A stretch of 64,000 nucleotides of DNA from Paracidovorax avenae (GTDB taxonomy: Bacteria; Pseudomonadota; Gammaproteobacteria; Burkholderiales; Burkholderiaceae_C): positions 4,809,501-4,873,500 of the forward strand of contig NZ_CP156079.1 of assembly GCF_040892545.1 (NCBI RefSeq). The letters are read 5' to 3'. Below, in pieces: positions 35,770 to 45,711 of this stretch. Numbering within the stretch: position 1 is the first letter of the stretch; the number at the start of each line of letters is the position of its first letter. Position numbers and translations under genes: made by a program. The notes beneath the pieces are model-generated. The model did no database searches. It saw only the letters and a program-made list of their open reading frames with translations, and was not told the origin of the DNA.

Positions 35770-36705
35770 TCAGCCGGCCATGGCGAGCGCTGCGTAATCG
35801 CCGATCTGGTGCCCCAGGCCGGCCGGCACCACCAGCACGCCGCCGGTGAGCGCGGGCAGGCGGCCCGACACTTCCGCCTGCAGCCGGGGCAGCAGGAAAT
35901 CCTGGTGGTGCAGGAACACGCTCCCGCCGACGCTGATGCGCTGCAGGTCCAGGATGGCGACAAGGTTGTAGAGCATGCGGCCGAGCACGCGGCACATCTG
36001 TGCCACGGCCTCGGCGGCGGCGGCATCGCCCTCGCGCGCGGCACCGATCAGGCCGCCGGCATCGCGGCCCCAGCGGCGCGGGATGGCATTGCCCGCCACC
36101 AGCGATTCCACGTCGCCCACGTTGCCGCAGCCGCAGGTGGCCTCCGGCGGACCGTCGCTGGAAAAGCTGTGGCCCGCATGCCCCGCGTTGCCGTTCTTGC
36201 CGCGCAGCACGCTGCCGTCCACGCACAGGCCCACGCCGACGCCGGTGCTCCAGGTGACGTAGGCGCAGTGGTCCTGCCCCTGCAGCGCACCCCAGCGGCG
36301 TTCGGCCACCAGCGCCGCCACGGCGTCGTTCTGCACGTTCACGCGGCCCAGCGCCTCGGCCAGTGGGGCCTGCAGCGGGATGCGCGTCCAGTCGTTGGGC
36401 AGCAGGCTGCGGTCGGCCCCGGGCAGTCCTCCGCAGATGTTGGGGGTGGAGACCTCGACCATGCCGTCCTGCAGGACGAAGGGCCCGCAGCTCGCCACGC
36501 CGGTGGACTGCAGTTGCGCACGCGATATGCCGGCCTCGGCACAGGCCTCGTCCACCATGCGCAGGCACTGGCGCGCGAGCGCGTCGGGCGGCCCTTCCTT
36601 CACGGTCGGCTCGCTGCGCCGCGCCACGAGCGCGGCCCGGTCCGTTCCCGCGGGCGCCAGCGCCACCGCGACCTTCGTTCCCCCTATGTCGATACAAGCT
36701 CTCAT
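35770..36705 (-). CDS. ROK-family sugar kinase
   Basis: A 311-residue ROK kinase. The N-terminal phosphate loop is CIDIGGTKVAVALA. Asp127 (QNDAVAALVAE) is the likely base. YVTWSTGVGVGLCVDG and GNAGHAGHS (zinc His179) follow. The structural zinc motif is altered: the sequence is CGCGNVGDVES, so the third cysteine of CxCGxxGCxE is Asp198. Family members phosphorylate glucose, N-acetylglucosamine or similar sugars. The substrate is not decidable. The inner ATG at 36705 starts the fold. An in-frame ATG at 36741 would add an unrelated 12 residues. Proximity to trehalose genes hints at glucose, which is weak. Confidence 0.85.
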   Translation of the reverse strand: MRACIDIGGTKVAVALAPAGTDRAALVARRSEPTVKEGPPDALARQCLRMVDEACAEAGISRAQLQSTGVASCGPFVLQDGMVEVSTPNICGGLPGADRSLLPNDWTRIPLQAPLAEALGRVNVQNDAVAALVAERRWGALQGQDHCAYVTWSTGVGVGLCVDGSVLRGKNGNAGHAGHSFSSDGPPEATCGCGNVGDVESLVAGNAIPRRWGRDAGGLIGAAREGDAAAAEAVAQMCRVLGRMLYNLVAILDLQRISVGGSVFLHHQDFLLPRLQAEVSGRLPALTGGVLVVPAGLGHQIGDYAALAMAG

Positions 36706-36823
36706 CGCCACCTCGGTCGATCGGAAAAGGCGGCTCACCATGCCGGCGCCCGCCGCGAAACATCGAGCCGGCAGTATGGGCGCAACCGGCCGGCCTGCAG
36801 TGTAGGCCGGGGGCGCCCGGTGG

Positions 36824-37735
36824 TCACAGCGAGTAGCCGAGCATCATCGCCACGCCCGCCTCCTTGTTGGGGCGGTTGAAGCTCTCGCGCGTCAGGCGGC
36901 CCACCGGGATGGATATCTGGTCGTTCAGGAACCACTTCTTGTAGATGGGATCGATCTCGCGGCTGGTGTAGAGCTTGCCGAGCGTGCGGTCCACCACGGC
37001 CATGAGCGCGGTGTCGCTCTTGCGCGTCATGATGGCGTAGGGTTCCACGGACAGCGCGAAGTTGCCGAGCGCCAGGGCACCCTGCGCCTTGTTGCGGGCC
37101 ACCAGGCCGAGCAGCAGCGAGTCATCCTGGGCGAACGCCTTCACCGTGCCGGCGCGCAGGGCCTTGAACGCCTCGTCGTTGTTGTCGAAGACCTTGACCG
37201 TGGCCTTCACCTCGTTCACGGTGAGCTGGGTGAGCAGCTTCTCGGAGGTGGATCCCTTGCTCACGGCCACCGTCATGCCGGCGAGGTCCTGCACCGTGTC
37301 GGCCTTGGTGCCCTTGGGCACGAGCACGCGGATGCCCGCCACGAACATGGTGGGGCCGAAGGCCACCCGCTCCTGCCGCGCCTTGGTGTTGGTGGTGGAG
37401 CCGCACTCCAGGTCGATCTCTCCCGCTTCCAGCTTCGGGATGCGCTCGGCGGCGCTCACCGTGCGGTACTTGACCTCCAGGTCCTTGAGCTTGAGCGTGT
37501 TCTTGATGTCCTCGACCACCGCCTGGCACAGGTCCACCGAATAGCCGGCCGCCTTGCCGCCGTTCTGGGCGTCCACGAACGAGAAGGGCCAGGCCGATTC
37601 GCGCACCCCCAGGGTGATGGTGCGGGTCTGCTGGATGCGGGCCATCGTGTCGGCAGGCGCCTGGGCCAGGACGGGAGCGGAAAGGGCGGAAAAGGCCGCG
37701 GCGAGCGCCAGCAGCCGGAAAGAGCGGCGGATCAT
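36824..37735 (-). CDS. amino acid ABC transporter substrate-binding protein (GltI/AapJ-like)
   Basis: A 303-residue periplasmic binding protein of family 3 (SBP_bac_3). The signal peptide (MIRRSFRLLALAAAFSALSA, cleaved near VLAQAPA) is followed by ITLGVRESAWPFSFVD, the AGYSVDLCQAVVEDIK lobe, and DLECGSTTNTKARQERVAFGPTMF, typical of glutamate/aspartate-type receptors. No transport genes are adjacent, so it must use a permease encoded elsewhere, or act as an orphan receptor. The inner ATG at 37735 starts the signal peptide. The frame is open another 33 codons. Confidence 0.9.
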   Translation of the reverse strand: MIRRSFRLLALAAAFSALSAPVLAQAPADTMARIQQTRTITLGVRESAWPFSFVDAQNGGKAAGYSVDLCQAVVEDIKNTLKLKDLEVKYRTVSAAERIPKLEAGEIDLECGSTTNTKARQERVAFGPTMFVAGIRVLVPKGTKADTVQDLAGMTVAVSKGSTSEKLLTQLTVNEVKATVKVFDNNDEAFKALRAGTVKAFAQDDSLLLGLVARNKAQGALALGNFALSVEPYAIMTRKSDTALMAVVDRTLGKLYTSREIDPIYKKWFLNDQISIPVGRLTRESFNRPNKEAGVAMMLGYSL

Positions 37736-37853
37736 GGGAAAGGACCGGATCGAGGAGGAGGGAAGAAGGGAAGAGGAAGGGACGGTGGAGCCAAAAGCGA
37801 GGCAATCACTGTGCCAGGGAAAAACGCCGTGCATGTGACGCCCTTGCCCGTGC

Positions 37854-38048
37854 TCAGATCCACCGGGCGATCAGGCTGGCCACCGCGCTGAGCAGCAGGG
37901 TGCTGGCCAGGGGCAGGTGCCACTCGCGCCCGAAGAGGCGGAAATGGAAATCCCCCGGAAGGCGCCCCACGCCGAGCCGCTGGAGGAACGGCGCCAGCCC
38001 CTGGAGCAGCACCAGGGCGAGGAAGACGACGATGAGCCAGCGCAACAT
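37854..38048 (-). CDS. DUF2905 small membrane protein
   Basis: A 64-residue protein with two hydrophobic helices (about residues 4-24 and 44-62) separated by a loop RLGVGRLPGDFHFRLFGREW, the DUF2905 hallmark (LPGD). Function unknown. It stands alone between the binding protein and dgdR. Confidence 0.85.
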   Translation of the reverse strand: MLRWLIVVFLALVLLQGLAPFLQRLGVGRLPGDFHFRLFGREWHLPLASTLLLSAVASLIARWI

Positions 38049-38150
38049 GCCGCGAGTGTAGGTGCAGAGCCGGCTGGCCGCATCCCCCCGGTGCGCCGGG
38101 ACAACGGATGGGTGGGCCGGGTTTTCCGTGTGCGGGAATGCGGGCCGCCC

Positions 38151-39020
38151 TCAGAGCGAAGGCAGCACGCCGCTCACGTGGTCCGAGAAGGCCTGCGCCA
38201 GCGGCGTTGCCCGCCCCTGGGCGAACGCCAGGCTGATGCCCAGCCAGGGCAGTTCCGGCAGGGCCGCATCGGCGGCCAGCACCTGCAGGTCGGGTGGCAC
38301 CGCGCAGCGCGTGAGCACGGCCACGGCCGAGCCTGCACGCACCACGGCCGTCAGCCCGGTGAGGCTGCCGCTGGCGTAGGCCACGCGGTAGGCGCGGCCC
38401 TGGGCCTGCAGGGCATCGCAGGCCGCGCGGTGGTCCAGCACGTCGGGATCGGAAAGGGCCAGCGGCAAGGGATTCCAGTCCGCCACCGCCATGCCGGAGC
38501 TGGCCACCCAGACCAGGGGCTCGCGCCGCAACGGCGCCAGCGTGCCGGGTGGCGGCGCATCGCCCCAGGGCAGCGAGACCAGGGCCACGTCGAGCGCGCG
38601 CGTGGCCAGGCGCTCGCGCAGGCGCGGCGTGGGTGCACATACCACGTCCACCCGGGCCAGCGGGTGCTGCTGCGCGAAGCCGCGCAGCAGGTGGGGCAGA
38701 AAAGCGGCAGCGTAATCGTCCGGGCAGCCCACCGCCAGTGCGCCAGCCAGGCCCGTACCGACGAGGTCCGCCAGGGCCTCGTCATGGTGGTGCAGGATGC
38801 GCCGCGCATGCACCAGCAGGCGTTCGCCATGGCTCGTCAGGCGCACGCCGCGCCCCGTGCGGTGCAGCAACGGCTGGCCGCAGGCGCCCTCCAGGCGCTG
38901 CATCTGCATGCTCAGGGCGGATTGGGTGCGGCCCACGCGCGCGGCGGCCAGACCCAGCGTGCCGGTCTGGGCCACGGCAGCGAAGCTGCGCAGCAGGTCG
39001 ATGTCGAGGATGGACGGCAA
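38151..39020 (-). CDS. dgdR: LysR-family regulator, DgdR-like
   Basis: A 289-residue LysR regulator. The N-terminal helix-turn-helix (LDIDLLRSFAAVAQTGTLGLAAARVGRTQSALSMQMQRLE, split) and the periplasmic-binding-like ligand domain match the family. In Burkholderia cepacia, DgdR is divergently transcribed from dgdA, and the same arrangement exists here, so the role is inferred from synteny. The start codon appears to be TTG at 39020, since no ATG or GTG gives the conserved N terminus. It should control dgdA in response to 2,2-dialkylglycines and repress its own gene. Confidence 0.8.
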   Translation of the reverse strand: MPSILDIDLLRSFAAVAQTGTLGLAAARVGRTQSALSMQMQRLEGACGQPLLHRTGRGVRLTSHGERLLVHARRILHHHDEALADLVGTGLAGALAVGCPDDYAAAFLPHLLRGFAQQHPLARVDVVCAPTPRLRERLATRALDVALVSLPWGDAPPPGTLAPLRREPLVWVASSGMAVADWNPLPLALSDPDVLDHRAACDALQAQGRAYRVAYASGSLTGLTAVVRAGSAVAVLTRCAVPPDLQVLAADAALPELPWLGISLAFAQGRATPLAQAFSDHVSGVLPSL

Positions 39021-40450
<1,430 letters not shown>

Positions 40451-40481
40451 GCCGGCATTGCAGGCAGGGCGGTACCCGCCC

Positions 40482-41405
40482 CTACCGCTGCACGCCCCAG
40501 CGCCGCACCGTGAGCCGCTCCAGCGTCTGGAAACCCAGCCCTTCCACCAGCAAACCGATCAGGATCACGAGAACGAGCCCGGCGAACACCTTGTCGGTGT
40601 AGAGCTCGTTGCGGTTCTGGAAGATGTACCAGCCCAGGCCGCCCCGCCCCGACGAGGCGCCGAACACCAGTTCGGCCGCGATCAACGTTCTCCAGGCGAA
40701 GGCCCAGCCGATCTTCAGGCCCGAGAGGATGGCGGGCAGCGCGGCCGGCACGAGGATCTGCAGCACGTAGCGGATGCCCGTGAGGCCATAGTTGCGCCCG
40801 GCCATGCGCAGTGTCTCGGGCACGGCCTGGAAGCCTGAATACGTGTTGAGCGCCAGCGGCCACAGCACCGAGTGGACCAGCACGAAGACGAGGCTGCCCT
40901 GCCCCAGACCGAACCACAGCAGTGCCAGGGGCAGCAGCGCGATGGCCGGCAGCGGGTTGAACATGGAGGTGAGCGTGCCCAGCAGGTCGCGCCCGAACTG
41001 CGTGGAGACGGCCAGCGTGGTCAGCACGAAGGCACCCCCGATGCCGGCCAGGTAGCCCTTGAGCAGCACCGACAGCGAGATGGCCGTCTTCGCCACCAGC
41101 TCGCCCGACGCGAGACCCTCGCCCAGCGCGCGCGCGGTCTGCAGGAAGGTGGGCAGCAGCAGGTCGTTGTTCTGCCAGCGCGCCACGAGTTCCCACAGCA
41201 CGGCGAGCACCGCCAGGATGGCGAGGCGGCGCACGGCACCCTGCTGCCACACGCGGGTGGCCCAGGGCAGGGGCTGCTCGGGGGCGATGCCGTCCAGCGG
41301 CGGCAACGCATGTTCGACGTCCGGCCGGAAGGGCGGCTCGCGGCGACCGGCCGCCGCAGCCACGGCATGGGCTGCCGAGGGATGGAGAGGGGTCGGCGGG
41401 GTCAT
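40482..41405 (-). CDS. ABC transporter permease, taurine/sulfonate-type
   Basis: A 307-residue permease of the SsuC/TauC family (BPD_transp_1) with six hydrophobic helices and a long hydrophilic N terminus of about 60 residues. The EAA-type loop is KIGWAFAWRTLIAAELVFGAS. It is the last gene of an operon transcribed leftward: dioxygenase, binding protein, ATPase, permease. Its start overlaps the ATPase stop (ATGA). The substrate is probably a sulfonate or sulfate ester by context. Confidence 0.88.
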   Translation of the reverse strand: MTPPTPLHPSAAHAVAAAAGRREPPFRPDVEHALPPLDGIAPEQPLPWATRVWQQGAVRRLAILAVLAVLWELVARWQNNDLLLPTFLQTARALGEGLASGELVAKTAISLSVLLKGYLAGIGGAFVLTTLAVSTQFGRDLLGTLTSMFNPLPAIALLPLALLWFGLGQGSLVFVLVHSVLWPLALNTYSGFQAVPETLRMAGRNYGLTGIRYVLQILVPAALPAILSGLKIGWAFAWRTLIAAELVFGASSGRGGLGWYIFQNRNELYTDKVFAGLVLVILIGLLVEGLGFQTLERLTVRRWGVQR

Positions 41406-42466
41406 GTGGCGTTCCGGAAGGGCAGCAGGTTGCCGGCGGGCTGCCGGCGGGCGGGCACAGCGGCACCGGGCACGGCCCCATCGCCCTCCTCCGGGGCTGG
41501 CTCATCGAACAACAGGCGATGGATGCGCTGTGCGGTGGCCTGGAATTCGGCGCCGCCCAGGCTGTGCAACCCGAACTGGTGGCTGTTGATCTCGGCGCGC
41601 AGCCGGCCCGGGTGGGGCGAGAGGATGGCCACGCGGCTGCCCACCACCAGCGCCTCCTCGATGGAATGGGTGACGAAGATCAGGGTGAAGCGGAACTCCT
41701 CCCACAGCGCCAGCAGCTCTTCCTGCATGCGGCGGCGCGTGAGCGCATCCAGCGCGGCGAAGGGCTCGTCCATCAGCAGCACGCGCGGCTGCATGGCGAG
41801 GGCCCGGGCGATGGCCACGCGCTGCTTCATGCCACCCGAGAGCTGGTGTGGATGCACGTCGGCGAACTTCGAGAGGCCCACCTTGTCCAGGTAGAGCGCC
41901 GCGCGTTCGGCCGCCTCGGCACGGCCCGCGCGGCGCGCGGCGAGCAACGGGAACATCACGTTCTCGCGCACCGTCTTCCAGGGCGGCAGCTGGTCGAACT
42001 CCTGGAAGACGACCACGCGGTCCGGGCCGGGCTTCGTCACCGCCTGGCCGTCCAGCAGGATGCGCCCTTCACTGGGCGTGATGAAACCCGCGATGGATTT
42101 GAGCAGCGTGGACTTGCCGCAGCCCGAGGCGCCGAGCAGCACCAGCCGCTCGCCCTCGTGTACGTCGAAGCCCACGCGGTGCGTGGCGCGCACGGCGCGC
42201 TGCGGCGTGCGGTAGTCGATGCTCACGCCGTCCACGCGCAGCAACGGCGCTGCGGAGCCCGGGTGCGCGGGCACCTGCCCGGCCCCGGAAGCGGGCACCG
42301 ATGCGAGCGCCCGGGCACGTGCGCGGGCAGGCGAAGGAGCAGGTGGCGATGAGGGCCAGGCCGGCGCGCCCTCCACTCCACCGGGCTCCGCCCAGAGGCC
42401 CCCGCCACCCATCTCGTCCTGCACACGCGCCAGCAGCGCGGAAGAAAGGCTTCCCATGCGTTTCAT
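41402..42466 (-). CDS. ABC transporter ATP-binding protein, taurine/sulfonate-type
   Basis: A 354-residue ATPase of the SsuB/TauB family. Walker A is LLGASGCGKST, signature LSGGMKQRVAIARAL and Walker B VLLMDEPFAALDA. The His-switch is FVTHSIEEAL. The first 72 residues, before APLLRVDGVSIDY, are an unusual Ala/Pro/Arg-rich extension. An internal start may be the real one, though no good one is visible. It lies 27 bases after the binding protein gene and overlaps the permease. Confidence 0.88.
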   Translation of the reverse strand: MKRMGSLSSALLARVQDEMGGGGLWAEPGGVEGAPAWPSSPPAPSPARARARALASVPASGAGQVPAHPGSAAPLLRVDGVSIDYRTPQRAVRATHRVGFDVHEGERLVLLGASGCGKSTLLKSIAGFITPSEGRILLDGQAVTKPGPDRVVVFQEFDQLPPWKTVRENVMFPLLAARRAGRAEAAERAALYLDKVGLSKFADVHPHQLSGGMKQRVAIARALAMQPRVLLMDEPFAALDALTRRRMQEELLALWEEFRFTLIFVTHSIEEALVVGSRVAILSPHPGRLRAEINSHQFGLHSLGGAEFQATAQRIHRLLFDEPAPEEGDGAVPGAAVPARRQPAGNLLPFRNAT

Positions 42467-42493
42467 GCTGCGCTGCCCCGAAATCGCCGCCGG

Positions 42494-43549
42494 TCAGCTG
42501 CCGCGCGCGGTCAGCGCGTCGTCGAAGAAATAGTCCTTGAGCGCCTCGGGCCTGTTCCTGATCGCGCCCACGCGCTGCAGGAACTGCCCCAGGCCGAGCG
42601 TGTTCTCCGGCTGCACCTTGAACTGCACCTCGGGGTTCTGGATGATCTTGAGCAGCAGCGCACGGTCGGTTTTCGCGCCCGTCACCTTCAGGTAGATGTC
42701 GGCGGCCTTCTCGGGGTTCGCGGCGACGAACTGCGCCGCCTCGTTCAGCCCCGCGAGAAAGGCCTGGTAGGTCTTGGGGCTCTCCTTGCGGAATTTCTCG
42801 GTGGCGTAGAGCACCGTGGCGGACGCGGGGCCGCCCAGCACATCGTAGGAGTTGAGCACGATGCGGGCATTCGGATTGCCGGCCAGTTCCTGCTCCTGGA
42901 ACGGCGGGTTGCCGAAGTGGCCGGTGATCTCGGTCCCGCCCTTGATGATCGCGGCGGCGGCATCGGGGTGCGGCACGGCGACCTGGAGCTTGTCGAGGCG
43001 GTTGAACTCCTTGTCGCCCCAGAGCCTGGCGGAGGCGTACTGCAGCACGCGGGACTGCACCGATACGCCCACCGCCGGTACCGCGATGCGGTCCTTGTCG
43101 GTGAAGTCGGCGATCGTCTTCACGGCCGGGTTGTTGCTGACGAGGTAGTACGGGAAGTTGCCGAGCGAGGCCACGCCCTTGACGTTCTGGCGCCCGCGGG
43201 TGCGGTCCCACAGCGTGAAGAGCGGCCCCACGCCAGCCCCCGCGATGTCGATGCTGCCCGAGAGCAGTGCATCGTTCACGGCGGAGCCGCCCGACAGCTG
43301 GAGGAATTCGACCTGGATGTCCACGCCCGCGGCCTTGCCGTGCTTCTCGATCAGCTTCTGGTCCTGCGCCACGTTGAGCAGCAGGTACACGATGCCGAAC
43401 TGCTGGGCGATGCGCAGCCTGCCTTCCTCGGCCCGGGCCATGCCGGGTGCCGCCAGGCCCCCGGCCATGAGACCGGCTGCCGTGGCGAGGGTGGCGGCCT
43501 TGCGCACGAAGGCGCGGCGCAGGAGGGAGACGGTGGTGGAACGTGGCAT
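42494..43549 (-). CDS. ABC transporter substrate-binding protein, taurine/sulfonate-type
   Basis: A 351-residue periplasmic binding protein (SsuA/TauA-like, NMT1 family). It has a long twin-Arg-like signal peptide (SLLRRAFVRKAATLATAAGL, cleaved near MARAEE), then LRIAQQFGIVYLLLNVAQDQ and LQLSGGSAVNDALLSGSIDIA, the typical substrate-side loop. IVLNSYDVLGGPASATVLYATEKF follows. It captures a sulfonate or related compound for the permease at 40482-41405. It is separated from the upstream dioxygenase gene by a 256-base repeat-rich spacer. Confidence 0.88.
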   Translation of the reverse strand: MPRSTTVSLLRRAFVRKAATLATAAGLMAGGLAAPGMARAEEGRLRIAQQFGIVYLLLNVAQDQKLIEKHGKAAGVDIQVEFLQLSGGSAVNDALLSGSIDIAGAGVGPLFTLWDRTRGRQNVKGVASLGNFPYYLVSNNPAVKTIADFTDKDRIAVPAVGVSVQSRVLQYASARLWGDKEFNRLDKLQVAVPHPDAAAAIIKGGTEITGHFGNPPFQEQELAGNPNARIVLNSYDVLGGPASATVLYATEKFRKESPKTYQAFLAGLNEAAQFVAANPEKAADIYLKVTGAKTDRALLLKIIQNPEVQFKVQPENTLGLGQFLQRVGAIRNRPEALKDYFFDDALTARGS

Positions 43550-43668
43550 GGATCAGGCTTTCCAGTGGATTTCAAAAATGAAGGTGCGCGTGCTTGTCGA
43601 GAGGCCGCGGAGCAGGCCAGGCCAGCAGACGCCGTGGAACGGGCTTTGCCCGGCCACCGGCGGCCAGC

Positions 43669-43787
43669 CCCCTCGCCAGAGTCGAGGGGCGTTCGCCCCG
43701 TCCATGCCCGCGCAGGCGGGCATGGAGCCGCGGGCCTCACCCCCTCCCACGCGCAGCGTGAGAGAGGGGGTGAAGGCGCGCAGCGCC
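43669..43787. repeat. chain of perfect hairpins between dioxygenase and binding-protein genes
   Basis: At least five palindromes lie end to end: CCCCTCG/CGAGGGG (43669-43689), GGGCG/CGCCC (43687-43698), CCATGCCCGC/GCGGGCATGG (43702-43725, loop GCAG), TCACCCCCTC/GAGGGGGTGA (43737-43773, enclosing CACG/CGTG) and GGCGC/GCGCC (43775-43787). Together they resemble a mosaic REP/BIME-like element. Being inside the sulfonate-like operon (43550-43805 gap), it could terminate or stabilise part of the transcript. Confidence 0.7.
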
Positions 43788-43805
43788 TCAGGGGGGTGCT
43801 TCCTA

Positions 43806-44726
43806 TTACAGGGGGAGGTCCCCTTCCACCGTCGTGCGATAGAGCTTGCGGCGCTCGCTGTCCGGCGTGCCCGCGGCCAGGTGCTGCACGGAGCGGTTGT
43901 CCCAGAACACGAGGTCGTGCGGCTGCCACACGTGGCGATAGACGAATTCCGGTTGCACGGCGGCGGCGAAGAGTTCGGCCAGCAGGCTGCGGCTTTCGTC
44001 CTCGGGCAGGCCGACGATGCGGGTGGTGAAGTGCTCGTTCACGAAGAGTGCGCGGCGCCCCGTCTCCGGGTGCGTGCGCACTACCGGGTGCACGGCGGGT
44101 GCCACCTCGGCGATCTGCGCGGCCGTGAGCGCGGGGCGCCAGGGGCTGCGCGCGCGCAATTCCTCGTACTTGGCCAGGTAGCTGTGCTCGGCCCGCAGCG
44201 GGGCGATGGCACGCCGCAGCGCTTCGGGCAGTGCGTCGTAGGCCGCATGCTGGTCGGCGAACAGCGTGTCGCCGCCCTCGCCGGGCAGTTCCTGCGCGTG
44301 CAGCAGCGAACCCAGGCTGGGCCGCTCCTTGTAAGACAGGTCCGAATGCCAGTAGTGGCCGGCGTCGCCCAGCCCGATCGGCTGGCCGCTGGCGTCCTTG
44401 ATGTTGGAGACGATGAGGATTTCCGGATGGTCCGCCAGCTGGAAGTTCTTCAGCACGTGGATCTGCAGTGGCCCGAAGCGGCGGCTGAAGTCGATGTGCT
44501 GGCGCGGCGTGATGCGCTGGTCGCGGAAGACCACCACGTGGTGGTCGAGATGGGCCTGGTGTAGCCGGGCGAAATCCGCATCGCCGAGCGGGCGCGAAAG
44601 ATCCAGCCCCAGCACCTCGGCGCCCAGCGGCGCGCCGGCCAGCGGGCGGATCTCGAAGCCTTGCGGCGGTGCGTCACCCGACGGGAACGGAAGCACTTCG
44701 GCGGCACGGGACAGGACTGCGGACAT
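43806..44726 (-). CDS. TauD/TfdA-family 2-oxoglutarate dioxygenase
   Basis: A 306-residue Fe(II)/2-oxoglutarate enzyme. Metal ligands His127 and Asp129 are in HYWHSDLSY, the distal His282 in SVQHLAAG, and 2-oxoglutarate-binding Arg297 in KLYRTTVEGD. TauD members oxidise taurine to release sulfite, and relatives act on sulfate esters or phenoxyacetates. Neighbouring SsuABC/TauABC-like genes make a sulfur-scavenging role likely. The substrate is unknown. It is the promoter-proximal gene of the operon, with a 376-base upstream region. Confidence 0.9.
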   Translation of the reverse strand: MSAVLSRAAEVLPFPSGDAPPQGFEIRPLAGAPLGAEVLGLDLSRPLGDADFARLHQAHLDHHVVVFRDQRITPRQHIDFSRRFGPLQIHVLKNFQLADHPEILIVSNIKDASGQPIGLGDAGHYWHSDLSYKERPSLGSLLHAQELPGEGGDTLFADQHAAYDALPEALRRAIAPLRAEHSYLAKYEELRARSPWRPALTAAQIAEVAPAVHPVVRTHPETGRRALFVNEHFTTRIVGLPEDESRSLLAELFAAAVQPEFVYRHVWQPHDLVFWDNRSVQHLAAGTPDSERRKLYRTTVEGDLPL

Positions 44727-45102
44727 GGCGTGGGATCTCCAGGTGGCACCCGCCGGGAACTCACCGGACGGTGGGCGGCGAGCGGTTCATGGCCACTCTA
44801 TGCACGATCGCTCATGCCTGGAACGAATGGTTTGTCAGTTGTTTACTACCAAAACAGCTAAGAACCACTTCCATCTTCTGCAGGAGGCCCTGCGCCAATC
44901 AATGCCCCCTTCTTTACCGAAATGCCCTGACGCACCCGCTCATCCGCCATCGGCCTTCCAAACACCGGCTTTTCAGAACGCTTCAGCCCGTTTCAGCAGC
45001 ATTCACGGCGCCTTCAGCCGAAAAAGCGGAGAACCCGGCAAGAATCCACTTGCCCATCCACGAAAGGGATCGGCACATCATCAACATATCGGAGGGATGA
45101 AA
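44727..45102. other. 376-base non-coding region between dioxygenase and lectin genes
   Basis: No convincing gene. Sequence from about 44820 to 45000 is clearly richer in A and T than neighbouring DNA (for example TTGTCAGTTGTTTACTACC) and probably holds both divergent promoters. A possible CysB/Cbl-type site for sulfur control of the dioxygenase operon is expected here but cannot be pinned down. The lectin gene has a strong GGAGGG ribosome site at its 3' end. Confidence 0.5.
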
Positions 45103-45546
45103 ATGACGACGTATGTGATTCAAAGCCTGCAGAACACCAGCCTCTGCATTGGCGTCACCAGTGCTGCCGCCGGCTCCCTGGTGACTTTGCAGACCCTCTC
45201 GGGGGTAGGCAACAAGAACTCCCAGTGGACGATGGACCCCAACTCCGGCGTCATCGCCCTGGCGACGGACAGCAATCTGGTGCTGGACATCCAGGGTTAC
45301 GATGGTCAGAAGGGCCAGGTCATCGTGGCCAATTACGTGCTCGGTCGCTCGAGCCAGACCTGGAACTGGGTCGGCAGCCCTCCCAACATTTCCAACAACC
45401 AGTATCCGCAAATGGTGCTGGACAACTCCCAGGGCACTGCCGCGCCGGGCAACCCGATTCTGATCTGGCCAAACAATGGGGGAACGAACCAGAAATGGAG
45501 CTGCCTGGCGGTGCCGGCATTGCAGCGCTCGCTCGAAACAGCTTGA
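45103..45546 (+). CDS. ricin-type beta-trefoil lectin domain protein
   Basis: A 147-residue protein almost wholly made of one ricin-B-like beta-trefoil. QxW-type repeats are QTW (residues 85-87) and QKW (130-132), with a degenerate SQW near 40-42. Carbohydrate-pocket segments LVLDIQGYDGQKGQVIVANY and MVLDNSQGTAAPGNPILIW follow the family pattern. There is no signal peptide, so it is cytoplasmic or exported by another route. GGAGGG stands six bases before the ATG at 45103; the ATG at 45097 would touch it. The surrounding base composition is unlike its neighbours. It stands alone and its ligand is unknown. Confidence 0.82.
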   Translation: MTTYVIQSLQNTSLCIGVTSAAAGSLVTLQTLSGVGNKNSQWTMDPNSGVIALATDSNLVLDIQGYDGQKGQVIVANYVLGRSSQTWNWVGSPPNISNNQYPQMVLDNSQGTAAPGNPILIWPNNGGTNQKWSCLAVPALQRSLETA

Positions 45547-45711
45547 GCACAGAAGCCGGGACGGCCGCCAGCCTTGAACTCGAGCGACCGCATCCGGACC
45601 CGGGGCCATTCAGCCATTCAGAGGTGGCGCTGCGGTCCTCGCGCGCAAAGCCGGAGCGCTCCACCGTCCTGACCGCGTTGCGACGACCTCTGCGGAATGG
45701 AGAGCAAGCGG

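Noticed and set aside
31760..36763. Very long minus-strand open frame (about 1,667 codons) over the trehalose cluster
   Set aside because: It is antisense to otsB, GH15, otsA and ROK genes. Its translation is repetitive Ala/Arg/His/Val with no domain, as expected from GC-rich opposite strands.
43669..43787. CRISPR-like array
   Set aside because: The palindromes differ from each other in sequence and there are no uniform repeats, spacers or cas genes.
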